A stretch of 22,846 bases of DNA from NCBI GenBank assembly GCA_900542625.1, contig UQOH01000033.1, positions 1 to 22,846 of the forward strand, written 5' to 3'. The position numbers and the translations under genes were made by a program. Shown one piece after another: positions 7,415 through 15,180 of the stretch. Source of the stretch: an uncultured Fusobacterium sp. (GTDB lineage Bacteria > Fusobacteriota > Fusobacteriia > Fusobacteriales > Fusobacteriaceae). Under the pieces are notes generated by a model that searched no databases, was not told where the DNA came from, and was given only the letters and a program-made list of their open reading frames with translations. Numbering within the stretch: the first letter of the stretch is position 1; each line of letters opens with the position of its first letter.

Positions 7415-10400
7415 TGGAACAGCTTGTTAACGAACTTAAAAAAAGAATACTTGTCCTTGATGGTGCTACCGGTACTGCCATTCAGAAATATAATCTTTCT
7501 GATGATGATTTTATGGGGAAAAAAGGGTGCAACGAGATATTAAATATTACAAGACCTGATATTATAAAAGAGATACACAGAAATTATATAGAATGCGGAG
7601 CAGATATTATTGAAACAAACTCTTTCAACTGTAATAAAATATCTCTTGATGAATACGGTTTATCTCATAAGGCATATGAATTTTCCAAAAAAAGTGCTTT
7701 AACAGCCTGTGAAGCAGCAGAAGAGTGTGAGAAAAAGTATAATAGAAAAATATGGGTCGCAGGTTCTGTGGGACCTACCAATAAAAGTTCTTCTATTCTT
7801 ACAGGAAATATTCCTTATGAAAGAAATATAACTTTCGACCAGCTGAAAGAGGCTTATTTTGAGCAGATTGAAGGACTGTTTGACGGAGGAGCAGATATTA
7901 TTCTTATTGAAACTATTTTTGACGGGCTTAATGGGAAAGCGGCTCTTCTGGCTGCAGAAGAGGTGTTTGCCGGAAAAGGAAAAGTTCTTCCTGTGATGAT
8001 TTCTGCCACTGTAAACAAGCAGGGAAAACTTCTTTCAGGGCAGAGTGTTGAATCTCTGGTTACTGCCCTTGACAGAGAATGTGTTATCTCTTTTGGCTTG
8101 AATTGTTCTTTTGGTGCAAAAGATCTTATTCCTCTTATAAAAAAACTAAGCAGTTTCACGAATAAATATGTGTCTCTTTATCCCAATGCCGGACTTCCCA
8201 ATGAAAATGGGGAATATGATGAAACACCAGAGATAACAGCATCATATTTAAAAGAACTTATTGAAGATAAAGCAGTAAATATTCTTGGAGGGTGCTGCGG
8301 AACTCATTTTGGGCATATAAAAGCTATAGCTGAAATTACAGTAGGAAAAACTCCCAGAAATATTGACGCTCTTGCAAAAAAAAGATATCTTCTTGCAGGT
8401 AATGAAATCTATTCATTTGAAAATAAATTTACTGTAATCGGTGAAAGAAACAATGTTGCAGGTTCAAAAATATTTAAAACTCTTATTGAACAGAAAAATT
8501 ATATAAAAGCATTGGAAACTGCACGTTCGCAGATACAAAAAGGGGCATCTGTAATTGATATTAATATGGACGACGGGCTTTTAAATTCTCAAGAGGAAAT
8601 GGAAAAATATTTAAGAGTTATACAAAATGACCCTGTTGTTTCAAAAGTTCCTGTTATGATTGATTCTTCTGATTTCAAAACTATTGAAACAGCTTTAAAA
8701 AATATTTCAGGAAAGCCTTTGGTAAACTCTATCAGTCTTAAAGAAGGTGAAAAAGAATTTATTAATAAAGCTGAGATAATAAAAAAATATGGAGCTGCTG
8801 TTGTTGTTATGGCTTTTGACGAAGAGGGACAGGGAGTTCTTTATGAGAGAAAAATAGAAATATGCAGACGTTCATACAATATTTTAAAAAAATTAGGTTT
8901 TGAAGATTGTGATATAGTGTTTGACCCTAATATTCTTACTATTGGAACAGGAAGTGAAAACGACAGATATAACGGAATAAATTACATAAAAGCTGTTGAG
9001 TGGATTAATGCAAATTTAAAAGGTACAGGAGTTGTTGGAGGGCTGAGCAACCTTTCTTTTGCTTTCAGGGGAAATAATCCTCTTCGTGCCTCTATACATC
9101 ATGTATTTTTAGAATCTGCAAAAGAAAAAGGAATGAACTTTACCATAATGAATCCTGCTGAAAAAAGTCCTGTTCTTTCAGAAAGGGAAAAACATGTTAT
9201 ATCTGACCTTGTAGAAGGAAAAGAGAAAGCTCTTGATGAAATTCTTTCTCTTGTTATTAAGAACAATGATTCTCCTTCAATAAAGAAAGAGGAAAAAACA
9301 GATGACACCCTTGAAAACAGAATACATAATGCTCTGATTTATGGAGGGAGTACAACTTTTGAAAAAGACATTGATGATGCTTTAAAAATTTATTCTCCTC
9401 TTGATTTGATTCAAGATGTTCTTATGGCGGGAATGGAAAAAATAGGGAATATGTTTGAAAAAGGGGAACTTTATCTTCCTCAGCTTATCCGTTCTGCAAG
9501 TGTTATGAATAAAGCTGTGAGCATTCTTACTCCTCTTATGGAAACAGGAGAAAAGATAAAGGCAAAAGGGAAAATACTTATGGCTACTGTTGAGGGAGAT
9601 GTTCACGATATAGGAAAAAATATAGTAGGGACAGTTTTAAAATGCAATGGTTTTGAAATAATTGATTTGGGAGTTATGGTGTCTAAAGAAAAAATATTTG
9701 AAACCGCTGTTTCTGAAAAAGTTCATGCTGTAACTTTAAGCGGACTTATCAGTCCTTCATTAAAAGAGATGGAAAAAATTCTTAAACTTTTTAATGAGAA
9801 CAATCTTGATATTCCTGTTTTTATAGCAGGGGCAGCAGCCTCAAAACTTCACACTGCCTTAAAACTAGAACCTCTTTATAAAAACAGAACTGTTTATGTA
9901 ACAGATGCTCTTGATACTCTTCCTGCTGTTTCTGCTGTGTGCTCTGAAAGCAGAGAGGAATTTTTGAATATAAAAACAAAAGAGCTTAACCAATTGGCAT
10001 ATCTTTATGATAAAAACAGCGAAAATAGAAATAAAAATTCAGAATGTATTATTTCAAAAAAACGTGATTTTTCTAAAAAATATATCAAAACTCCTGAAGT
10101 TATGAATAAGGTTTTTGCTGAATTTTTAATTGAAGAGGTTGAACCCTTTATTGATTACAGTATACTTCTGCATAATATGAGAGTTAAAGATACTCCTCAT
10201 GAAAAAGAAGTTATGAAAAATGTATATGAAATTTTGGAAAATATGAAAAAAGAAAATATTCATATAAAATGTGCCTTTAGCTTTTTCCCATGTAAAAAAG
10301 AAAAAGATACAATCATTATAAACAGTGAAGGGAAAAGTTATAATATTCCATTTATAAGAAAAAATTACAATAATATTTCTGTTTCTTTAAGTGATTTTTT

Positions 10401-10740
10401 CAATGAAGATGATTATATAGGAGCTTTTGTTATTTCAATAAACAGCTCTATTTATCAAAAAAACGAATATTTAAATATAATAGAGTCTATTCTTCTGACA
10501 AGAATAGCAGAGGCTGGAGCAGAGTATCTTCATAGATATATTAATAAACACTACTGGAACGTTGATATAAGACCTGCTGTAGGTTATCCCTCTGTTCCCG
10601 ACCATTCTTTGAAAAAAGTTATTTTTGACTTAACAAATGGAGAAAAAACAGGAGCTCAGCTAACTTCTTCTTTTGCTATGACACCTTTAAGCAGTGTGTG
10701 TGGATTTTATATTTCAAATCCAAAAAGTTTTTATTTTTAA
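7414..10740 (+). CDS. metH: cobalamin-dependent methionine synthase
   Basis: Transfers the methyl group of 5-methyl-THF to homocysteine through cobalamin. Domains in order: the homocysteine barrel (about 1-310) with zinc ligands C231 (GLNCSFGA) and C294/C295 (GGCCGTH); the pterin-binding barrel from about 340 (FTVIGERNNVAGSK); the B12 cap and Rossmann domains (about 640-860) with EGDVHDIGKN, where H731 is the lower cobalt ligand; and the reactivation domain (about 880-1108). The last domain keeps the SAM-contact residues: D914 (FIDYS), R1053 and Y1058 (RPAVGYP). At 1108 residues it is about 120 shorter than E. coli MetH. Most of the loss is in the reactivation domain, including about 35 residues at its very C-terminus. 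AGGAGG (7401-7406) lies inside the metF end. Full-length and apparently functional. Confidence 0.97.
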   Translation: MEQLVNELKKRILVLDGATGTAIQKYNLSDDDFMGKKGCNEILNITRPDIIKEIHRNYIECGADIIETNSFNCNKISLDEYGLSHKAYEFSKKSALTACEAAEECEKKYNRKIWVAGSVGPTNKSSSILTGNIPYERNITFDQLKEAYFEQIEGLFDGGADIILIETIFDGLNGKAALLAAEEVFAGKGKVLPVMISATVNKQGKLLSGQSVESLVTALDRECVISFGLNCSFGAKDLIPLIKKLSSFTNKYVSLYPNAGLPNENGEYDETPEITASYLKELIEDKAVNILGGCCGTHFGHIKAIAEITVGKTPRNIDALAKKRYLLAGNEIYSFENKFTVIGERNNVAGSKIFKTLIEQKNYIKALETARSQIQKGASVIDINMDDGLLNSQEEMEKYLRVIQNDPVVSKVPVMIDSSDFKTIETALKNISGKPLVNSISLKEGEKEFINKAEIIKKYGAAVVVMAFDEEGQGVLYERKIEICRRSYNILKKLGFEDCDIVFDPNILTIGTGSENDRYNGINYIKAVEWINANLKGTGVVGGLSNLSFAFRGNNPLRASIHHVFLESAKEKGMNFTIMNPAEKSPVLSEREKHVISDLVEGKEKALDEILSLVIKNNDSPSIKKEEKTDDTLENRIHNALIYGGSTTFEKDIDDALKIYSPLDLIQDVLMAGMEKIGNMFEKGELYLPQLIRSASVMNKAVSILTPLMETGEKIKAKGKILMATVEGDVHDIGKNIVGTVLKCNGFEIIDLGVMVSKEKIFETAVSEKVHAVTLSGLISPSLKEMEKILKLFNENNLDIPVFIAGAAASKLHTALKLEPLYKNRTVYVTDALDTLPAVSAVCSESREEFLNIKTKELNQLAYLYDKNSENRNKNSECIISKKRDFSKKYIKTPEVMNKVFAEFLIEEVEPFIDYSILLHNMRVKDTPHEKEVMKNVYEILENMKKENIHIKCAFSFFPCKKEKDTIIINSEGKSYNIPFIRKNYNNISVSLSDFFNEDDYIGAFVISINSSIYQKNEYLNIIESILLTRIAEAGAEYLHRYINKHYWNVDIRPAVGYPSVPDHSLKKVIFDLTNGEKTGAQLTSSFAMTPLSSVCGFYISNPKSFYF

Positions 10741-10953
10741 TGTGCCTGAACATGAAAAAATTTAATGTTCCAATAAAATTTTTATTTCTTTTTTAAATTT
10801 TTTTCTGGTTCAAAAACTTTTTACTTAAATTAGTTTGAATCTTTTACCATATATATGTATCAAGTAATTATTGTATTATTTTACATTAAATGATATTATA
10901 TCTTAGTATTAATTTGAAATTTAGTACAAAAACTTTCCGGGAGAGGTCAGCAA
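10741..10953. other. AT-rich gap between metH and the recombinase gene
   Basis: No coding frame. A short hairpin GAACAT/ATGTTC (10748-10753 with 10765-10770) follows metH but lacks a clean T tract directly after it, so it is at best a weak terminator. An imperfect inverted repeat pairs 10807-10818 (GGTTCAAAAACT) with 10832-10841 (AGTTTGAATC). The recombinase promoter lies at 10871-10899. Confidence 0.5.
10871..10899 (+). promoter_or_regulatory. serine recombinase promoter
   Basis: TTGTAT (10871-10876), a 17-bp spacer and TATTAT (10894-10899) preceded by TGA, an extended -10. The leader of about 45 nt carries GGGAGAGG (10939-10946) 7 bases before the ATG. Confidence 0.6.
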
Positions 10954-11766
10954 ATGAAAAGAGCCATTGGGTATGTTCGTGTCTCTAGCGAAAAACAGGT
11001 AAAAGAGGGCGGCGGACTTGAAATTCAAAAAAAAGCTATAATGGAATTCTGCCAAAAAAATGAGATTCAGCTTGTTGAGATATTTTCTGACGAAGGGATT
11101 TCCGGAGCAGAAGATATTGAAAAAAGAGAGGGATTAGCCAAGTGTTTTGGAACACTCAGAAAATCTAAAGATAACATAGATTATGTTATAGTGCAGAAAC
11201 TTGACAGATTTGCCAGAGATACAATTCTGCTGGGATATCTGGAATTTGAGCTGAAAAAATGCCGCTGTGAACTTTTGGCAGTAGACCAGAAATTTAACAA
11301 TGACCCTACTGGAAAACTGATGAAAGATATCATAAGTGCTTTTGCTGCCTTTGAAAAAAATATGATTAATCTTAGAACAATGAGCGGTAAAAGAAACAAA
11401 ATAGAGAAAAGACTCTTTACAGGCGGTAAAGTTCCTTTGGGATATAAATTAATTAACAGTGATTATGTTCAGATTGATGAAAGAACAGCACCGATTGTTA
11501 AGTGTATTTTTGTATTAAGAAACAAGAATTTTTCTTACAGAAAAATAGCAAAATATATTGAAAATGTTTTTTTTATTCCTATGCATTTTACAACTGTGAA
11601 ATATATAGTTTCCAATAAAGCTTATATAGGAGAACTTACTCAGGAAAAAAAGTTCTTTATTCCTGTTACTCCTCTTATAAATAAAGAAGAATTTTATAAA
11701 GCAAATACTCCTATAGTAGAGATGTTTGAAACTGAGCCAGAAGAGAGAAAAGAATATGAAATGTAA
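10954..11766 (+). CDS. small serine site-specific recombinase (resolvase/invertase family)
   Basis: Catalyses DNA exchange through a phosphoserine link; cytoplasmic. The N-terminal catalytic domain (about 1-145) has R9-V10-S11 in YVRVSSEKQ (S11 the likely nucleophile), D46-E47-G48-I49-S50-G51, and D84-R85 and R88 in LDRFARD, all in family positions. A long helix with FAAFEKNMINLRT follows. The C-terminal part (about 150-260) resembles the PF07508 'recombinase' DNA-binding domain (FTGGKVPLGYKL, FSYRKIAKYIEN, YIVSNKAYIGEL). At 270 residues it is longer than Tn3-type resolvases (about 185) but lacks the zinc ribbon and coiled coil of large phage integrases (450 or more). No phage, transposon or att-like duplication was seen near it. 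Its target is unknown; resolution, inversion or a relic of a lost element are all possible. Confidence 0.9.
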   Translation: MKRAIGYVRVSSEKQVKEGGGLEIQKKAIMEFCQKNEIQLVEIFSDEGISGAEDIEKREGLAKCFGTLRKSKDNIDYVIVQKLDRFARDTILLGYLEFELKKCRCELLAVDQKFNNDPTGKLMKDIISAFAAFEKNMINLRTMSGKRNKIEKRLFTGGKVPLGYKLINSDYVQIDERTAPIVKCIFVLRNKNFSYRKIAKYIENVFFIPMHFTTVKYIVSNKAYIGELTQEKKFFIPVTPLINKEEFYKANTPIVEMFETEPEERKEYEM

Positions 11767-11778
11767 TTAAAAAATTAT

Positions 11779-11815
11779 AAAAGAACTGCTGCAAAAGCAA
11801 TACAGCAGTTCTTTT
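11779..11815. terminator. bidirectional terminator between recombinase and lipoprotein genes
   Basis: A perfect 13-bp stem: AAAAGAACTGCTG (11779-11791) with CAGCAGTTCTTTT (11803-11815), loop of 11 nt. A and T tracts flank both sides, serving the plus-strand recombinase and the minus-strand lipoprotein gene. The arms are the same as in the terminator at 15181-15214. Confidence 0.85.
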
Positions 11816-11819
11816 TAAT

Positions 11820-12311
11820 TTAACGTTTTATAAAAATCTGTTTTCTTTCACTTCTTCTGTTTTTCTTAAAAGAAATATGCACGTAGTTTCTTCTTTTATA
11901 GTATATCATCTGGTCAAAACTGTAACCTGATCTTTTTATTCTGTCAAAAGCAATTCTGGCATTTCCTCTTACAGAAAAATCCACTGCAAGTCCGTATCTG
12001 TGGGCAGATGTTGTACTTCCGCCAATAAGTCTGTTTGTATTAGGACTTCTGTACCAGCTGTTTACAGTTAAAGGCATTCCCACAATTGTTCTTATTTTTT
12101 CCATACGTCCTGCTGTATATTTTATTGTTCTGAAATCTTTTCTGCTTGGATAATTTCTTAAATCACGTTTTTTAGCACTTCTGCTGTTTACTGCCTCATA
12201 AAAAGTAAAATGTTTTGAAATTTTATAATCATTTCTTTTTCTTACAGTTGTGCATCCTGTAAAAAGAAACAATGTTAATATTATTAAAAGTATTTTTTTT
12301 ATTTTCTTCAT
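11820..12311 (-). CDS. lipoprotein with peptidase M15-type zinc peptidase domain
   Basis: Predicted envelope-anchored hydrolase acting on peptidoglycan stem peptides. The 163-residue precursor starts with a basic, hydrophobic signal (1-19) and the lipobox LFTGC, with C20 as the lipidated residue. The rest matches the short M15A D-Ala-D-Ala carboxypeptidase/endolysin fold (Peptidase_M15_3): NSWYRSPNTNRLIGGS, then SAHRYGLAVDF giving zinc ligands H104 and D111, and YVHISF giving H145. The mature part is very rich in Lys and Arg, including the tail after 148. The domain is common in phage lysins; here the lipid anchor and lone setting suggest a resident cell-wall enzyme. GGGAG lies 7 bases before the ATG. 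Domain call is firm; substrate is inferred from the family. Confidence 0.85.
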   Translation of the reverse strand: MKKIKKILLIILTLFLFTGCTTVRKRNDYKISKHFTFYEAVNSRSAKKRDLRNYPSRKDFRTIKYTAGRMEKIRTIVGMPLTVNSWYRSPNTNRLIGGSTTSAHRYGLAVDFSVRGNARIAFDRIKRSGYSFDQMIYYKRRNYVHISFKKNRRSERKQIFIKR

Positions 12312-12346
12312 TTCCTGCTCCCTGATTTCTTTTTCAACTTATAAAA

Positions 12347-12355
12347 ATTATACCA
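12347..12355 (-). promoter_or_regulatory. lipoprotein gene promoter (extended -10)
   Basis: Minus-strand TGGTATAAT is a consensus extended -10, 35 bases upstream of the lipoprotein start. The -35 region at 17-bp spacing (TTATTA, 12370-12375) is weak. Confidence 0.55.
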
Positions 12356-12405
12356 CAAAATAAAGCAGTTAATAAAATTTTCTTTTAAGAAATATTTAAA
12401 TATAA

Positions 12406-12434
12406 TTGTTTTTTTTTCAATTAAACTGTATAAT
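12406..12434 (+). promoter_or_regulatory. cvfB promoter
   Basis: TTGTTT (12406-12411), a 17-bp spacer and a perfect TATAAT (12429-12434). Transcription should start near 12441, which rules out the in-frame TTG at 12441 as the protein start. Confidence 0.75.
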
Positions 12435-12461
12435 ATATCATTGAATAATAAATTAAAAACA

Positions 12462-12485
12462 GTATTGCTGCAAGTACAGCAATGC
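12462..12485 (+). promoter_or_regulatory. leader hairpin before the cvfB ribosome binding site
   Basis: GTATTGCTG (12462-12470) pairs with CAGCAATGC (12477-12485) around a 6-nt loop, 9 bp with one wobble. It ends one base before the ribosome binding site AAGGAG (12487-12492). No T tract follows, so it is not a terminator; it could affect translation or message stability. Confidence 0.5.
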
Positions 12486-12503
12486 CAAGGAGAGTATATA
12501 CTT

Positions 12504-13355
12504 ATGATAAAAATGGGAAAAAGACAAAAATTGAAAGTAAATAATTATACTTCAGTAGGATTATATTTAGATGCTGAAACAGGAGATGAAGAGGATAACA
12601 TTCTTCTTCCAAAAAACGAATTTGAAGAGATGGAAGAAAAGCCTGAAATAGGAACGGAACTTGATGTTCTTATTTATATGGACTCTGAGGACAGACCTAT
12701 TGCAACTCTCAGAAAAACTGCTGCAACAGTAGGGACACTTGCAAAATTAGAGGTTACAGATATTAATCCAAGACTTGGAGCATTTCTTGACTGGGGATTA
12801 AAAAAGGAACTTCTTCTTCCTAAAGGACAGGATATCTGTCCTCTTAAAGTTGGAGAAAAATATCTTGTAGGACTTTACGAAGATAAAAAAGGACGTATTT
12901 CTGCTACAATGAAAATATACAGTTTCCTTCTGCCTTGTAAAGACTATAAGAAAAATGATACTGTTACAGGAACTGTTTACAATATTGATGAAAATATTGG
13001 TGTGTTTGTGGCTGTTGACAACAGATATTTTGGAATGATTCCTAAAAATGAATACTTTAAACATTTTAAGATAGGAGATGAAATTACTGCAAGAGTAATA
13101 AGAGTCCGTGAAGACGGAAAACTTGACCTTGCTCCAAGAATGCTGGCTTATCAGCAGATGGATGAAGACTCAAAACTTATTTTAGAGAAAATGAGAATTT
13201 TAAGAAGTGCATTCTATTTTAATGATAAAAGTTCACCTGAAGAAATCTATGATTATTTTGGAATAAGTAAGAAAGCTTTTAAAAGAGCAATGGGAAATCT
13301 TCTGAAAGAAGGTCTTATAGAAAAAACAGACAAAGGATTTATGATAAAAAAATAA
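12504..13355 (+). CDS. cvfB: CvfB-like S1 RNA-binding regulatory protein
   Basis: The CvfB/YitL family binds RNA and affects virulence and stress gene expression in staphylococci; the role here is inferred. The protein has 283 residues, the usual size. It has three consecutive S1-type OB folds: about 1-65 (GKRQKLKVNNYTSVGLYL, ILLPKNEF), 70-135 (AKLEVTDINPRLGAFLDWG, ELLLPKGQ) and 145-215 (VTGTVYNIDENIGVFVAV, GMIPKNEYF). A C-terminal winged helix follows (about 225-283; YDYFGISKKAFKRAMGNLLK). A 21-codon longer reading from TTG at 12441 is rejected because it starts at the predicted transcription start and has no ribosome binding site. The ATG at 12504 has AAGGAG 11 bases upstream. It has its own promoter and a strong terminator, so it is a single-gene unit. 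Confidence 0.88.
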   Translation: MIKMGKRQKLKVNNYTSVGLYLDAETGDEEDNILLPKNEFEEMEEKPEIGTELDVLIYMDSEDRPIATLRKTAATVGTLAKLEVTDINPRLGAFLDWGLKKELLLPKGQDICPLKVGEKYLVGLYEDKKGRISATMKIYSFLLPCKDYKKNDTVTGTVYNIDENIGVFVAVDNRYFGMIPKNEYFKHFKIGDEITARVIRVREDGKLDLAPRMLAYQQMDEDSKLILEKMRILRSAFYFNDKSSPEEIYDYFGISKKAFKRAMGNLLKEGLIEKTDKGFMIKK

Positions 13356-13401
13356 AAAATATCATTAAATTAATACTATATAAAATTTATATAAAACAAC
13401 G

Positions 13402-13454
13402 AAACTCGCCTTATTTTTTGTAATTAAGATTTTACAAAGCAGGCGGGTTTTTTT
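13402..13454 (+). terminator. cvfB terminator (two-tier hairpin)
   Basis: Outer stem AAACTCGCCT (13402-13411) with AGGCGGGTTT (13441-13450), 10 bp with one G-T pair, closing into seven T (13448-13454). An inner stem TTTGTAA/TTACAAA (13417-13423 with 13432-13438) stacks inside it. The elements are good, although the hairpin is longer than usual. Confidence 0.75.
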
Positions 13455-13529
13455 CTTAGATACTTATTAAATGTTTGTTTTCAATATCTTTCAAAATATC
13501 TCATTAAATTACACTTTTTTATTTTTTAT

Positions 13530-13558
13530 TTGGAATTTTTTCAAAAATATAATATAAT
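13530..13558 (+). promoter_or_regulatory. AbgT transporter gene promoter
   Basis: TTGGAA (13530-13535), a 17-bp spacer and a perfect TATAAT (13553-13558). The leader is about 45 nt, AT-rich and without clear structure. Confidence 0.7.
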
Positions 13559-13610
13559 TCATTAGTATGATATTTTTAATTAAATATAGTAAAATAAATT
13601 GGAGGTTTCG

Positions 13611-15155
13611 ATGGAACAAAAAGCTAAAAAAAGTTTTTTCAACAAGTTTTTGGACTTCGTTGAAGTAGGTGGAAATAAGCTTCCACATCCTGTAACATTA
13701 TTCGTTATCTTATCACTTATCATTATAGTGGTTTCTGAAATATGTGTAAGATCAGGAGTAACTGTTACTTATACTGGTTTTAACAGAAAAACAAATGTGG
13801 TAGAAGAGATTACTCTTTCTGCAAGATCATTAATGAACGCTGAAGGTCTTAGATATATCTTTGATACTATGACTAAAAACTTTACAGGATTTGCTCCTCT
13901 TGGAACAGTTCTTGTTGCTATGATAGGGGTTGGGGTTGCTGAAGGAACAGGACTTATTCAAACAGTTTTGAAAAAACTTGTAATGTCTACACCTAAAAAC
14001 CTTCTTACAGCTGTTATAGTTTTTGCAGGAATCATGTCAAATATTGCTTCTGACGCTGGATACGTTGTTCTTATTCCTTTAGGAGCTATTATTTTCTTAT
14101 CTGTTGGAAGACACCCTATTGCAGGACTTGCTGCAGCCTTTGCAGGAGTTTCTGGAGGATTCTCTGCTAACCTTTTACTTGGAACTATTGACCCATTATT
14201 AGGAGGAATTTCTACTGAGTCTGCTAGAATTTTCGTTCCTGATTATGTTGTTGCACCAACTGCAAACTGGTACTTTATGATGTTCTCAACTTTTGTAATT
14301 ACTATTCTTGGAACTTTCATAACTGAAAAAATTGTTGAGCCAAGACTTGGAGAATACAAAGGTTCTCATGATGTAGATAAAATTTCTGATCTTACTGATT
14401 TAGAGAAAAAAGGACTTAGATATGCTGGTATATCTTTATTATTATTCGTAGCTCTTATGGGATATTTAACTGTTCCTGCAGATGCAGTATTCAGAGTTAA
14501 CGGAACTCTTAATAAATTTATGTCAAACGGACTTCTTGTAGCTATCATGTTTTTCTTCTTAATACCTGGTGTTGTTTATGGAGTTGTAACTAAAACAGTT
14601 AAAAACGATAAAGATGTTGCTGCACTTATGGGTAAAGCTTTAGCAGGACTTGGAGGATACTTAGTTCTTGCATTTGCTGCTGCTCAATTTATCGTATACT
14701 TCTCTTACACTAACCTTGGAACAATAGTTGCTGTTAAAGGAGCTGCTTTCCTTGAGGCTACTGGATTTAAAGGATTCCCATTAATCATAGGATTCATTTT
14801 AGTTACTGCATTCATTAACCTGTTCATGGGTTCTGCATCAGCTAAATGGGCTATTATGGCTCCAGTATTTGTTCCTATGTTTATGAAAATAGGATTTACA
14901 CCTGAGTTCACTCAAGCAATGTACAGAATTGGAGATTCAAGTACAAACATCATTTCTCCATTAATGTCTTACTTTGCATTTATCGTTGCATACTCTCAAA
15001 AATTTGGAAAAGAAAATGGTATGGGAACACTTATCTCTACAATGTTACCATTCTCTATGTCTTTCTTATTAGTATGGACTATAGTTTTATTAATATGGTA
15101 CTTCTTAGGACTTCCAATTGGACCTGGAGTATATGCAGCAATGCCTGTTATCTAA
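13611..15155 (+). CDS. AbgT-family transporter (p-aminobenzoyl-glutamate type)
   Basis: A polytopic inner-membrane carrier of the AbgT family. E. coli AbgT imports p-aminobenzoyl-glutamate, a folate breakdown product; other members export sulfonamides or move other solutes, so the substrate here is uncertain. The 514 residues match the family (about 500-520). The start region FLDFVEVGGNKLPHPVTLF is the family N-terminal signature. Conserved re-entrant/helix regions are seen at GIMSNIASDAGYVVLIPLGA, AGVSGGFSANLLLGTIDPLL, FMGSASAKWAIMAPVFVPM and YRIGDSSTNIISPLMSYF. The ATG at 13611 has GGAGG 5 bases upstream; an in-frame TTG at 13599 overlaps that site and is rejected. No abgA/abgB hydrolase genes lie nearby. 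Codon use looks more like guaA (frequent TTC, ATC, CCA) than metH, suggesting high expression. Confidence 0.92.
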   Translation: MEQKAKKSFFNKFLDFVEVGGNKLPHPVTLFVILSLIIIVVSEICVRSGVTVTYTGFNRKTNVVEEITLSARSLMNAEGLRYIFDTMTKNFTGFAPLGTVLVAMIGVGVAEGTGLIQTVLKKLVMSTPKNLLTAVIVFAGIMSNIASDAGYVVLIPLGAIIFLSVGRHPIAGLAAAFAGVSGGFSANLLLGTIDPLLGGISTESARIFVPDYVVAPTANWYFMMFSTFVITILGTFITEKIVEPRLGEYKGSHDVDKISDLTDLEKKGLRYAGISLLLFVALMGYLTVPADAVFRVNGTLNKFMSNGLLVAIMFFFLIPGVVYGVVTKTVKNDKDVAALMGKALAGLGGYLVLAFAAAQFIVYFSYTNLGTIVAVKGAAFLEATGFKGFPLIIGFILVTAFINLFMGSASAKWAIMAPVFVPMFMKIGFTPEFTQAMYRIGDSSTNIISPLMSYFAFIVAYSQKFGKENGMGTLISTMLPFSMSFLLVWTIVLLIWYFLGLPIGPGVYAAMPVI

Positions 15156-15180
15156 GAGATAAAATAATAAGAATTGATAT

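Noticed and set aside
12441..12503. TTG start giving a 304-residue CvfB-like protein
   Set aside because: It coincides with the predicted transcription start of a good promoter, has no binding site, and the extra 21 residues cover a leader hairpin.
13599..13610. TTG start of a 518-residue AbgT transporter
   Set aside because: It overlaps the GGAGG binding site of the ATG at 13611.
10954..15155. A genomic island or prophage carrying recombinase, lysin-like lipoprotein and transporter
   Set aside because: No att duplication, tRNA end, phage structural genes or compositional break; cvfB and the AbgT gene are ordinary resident genes with their own promoters.
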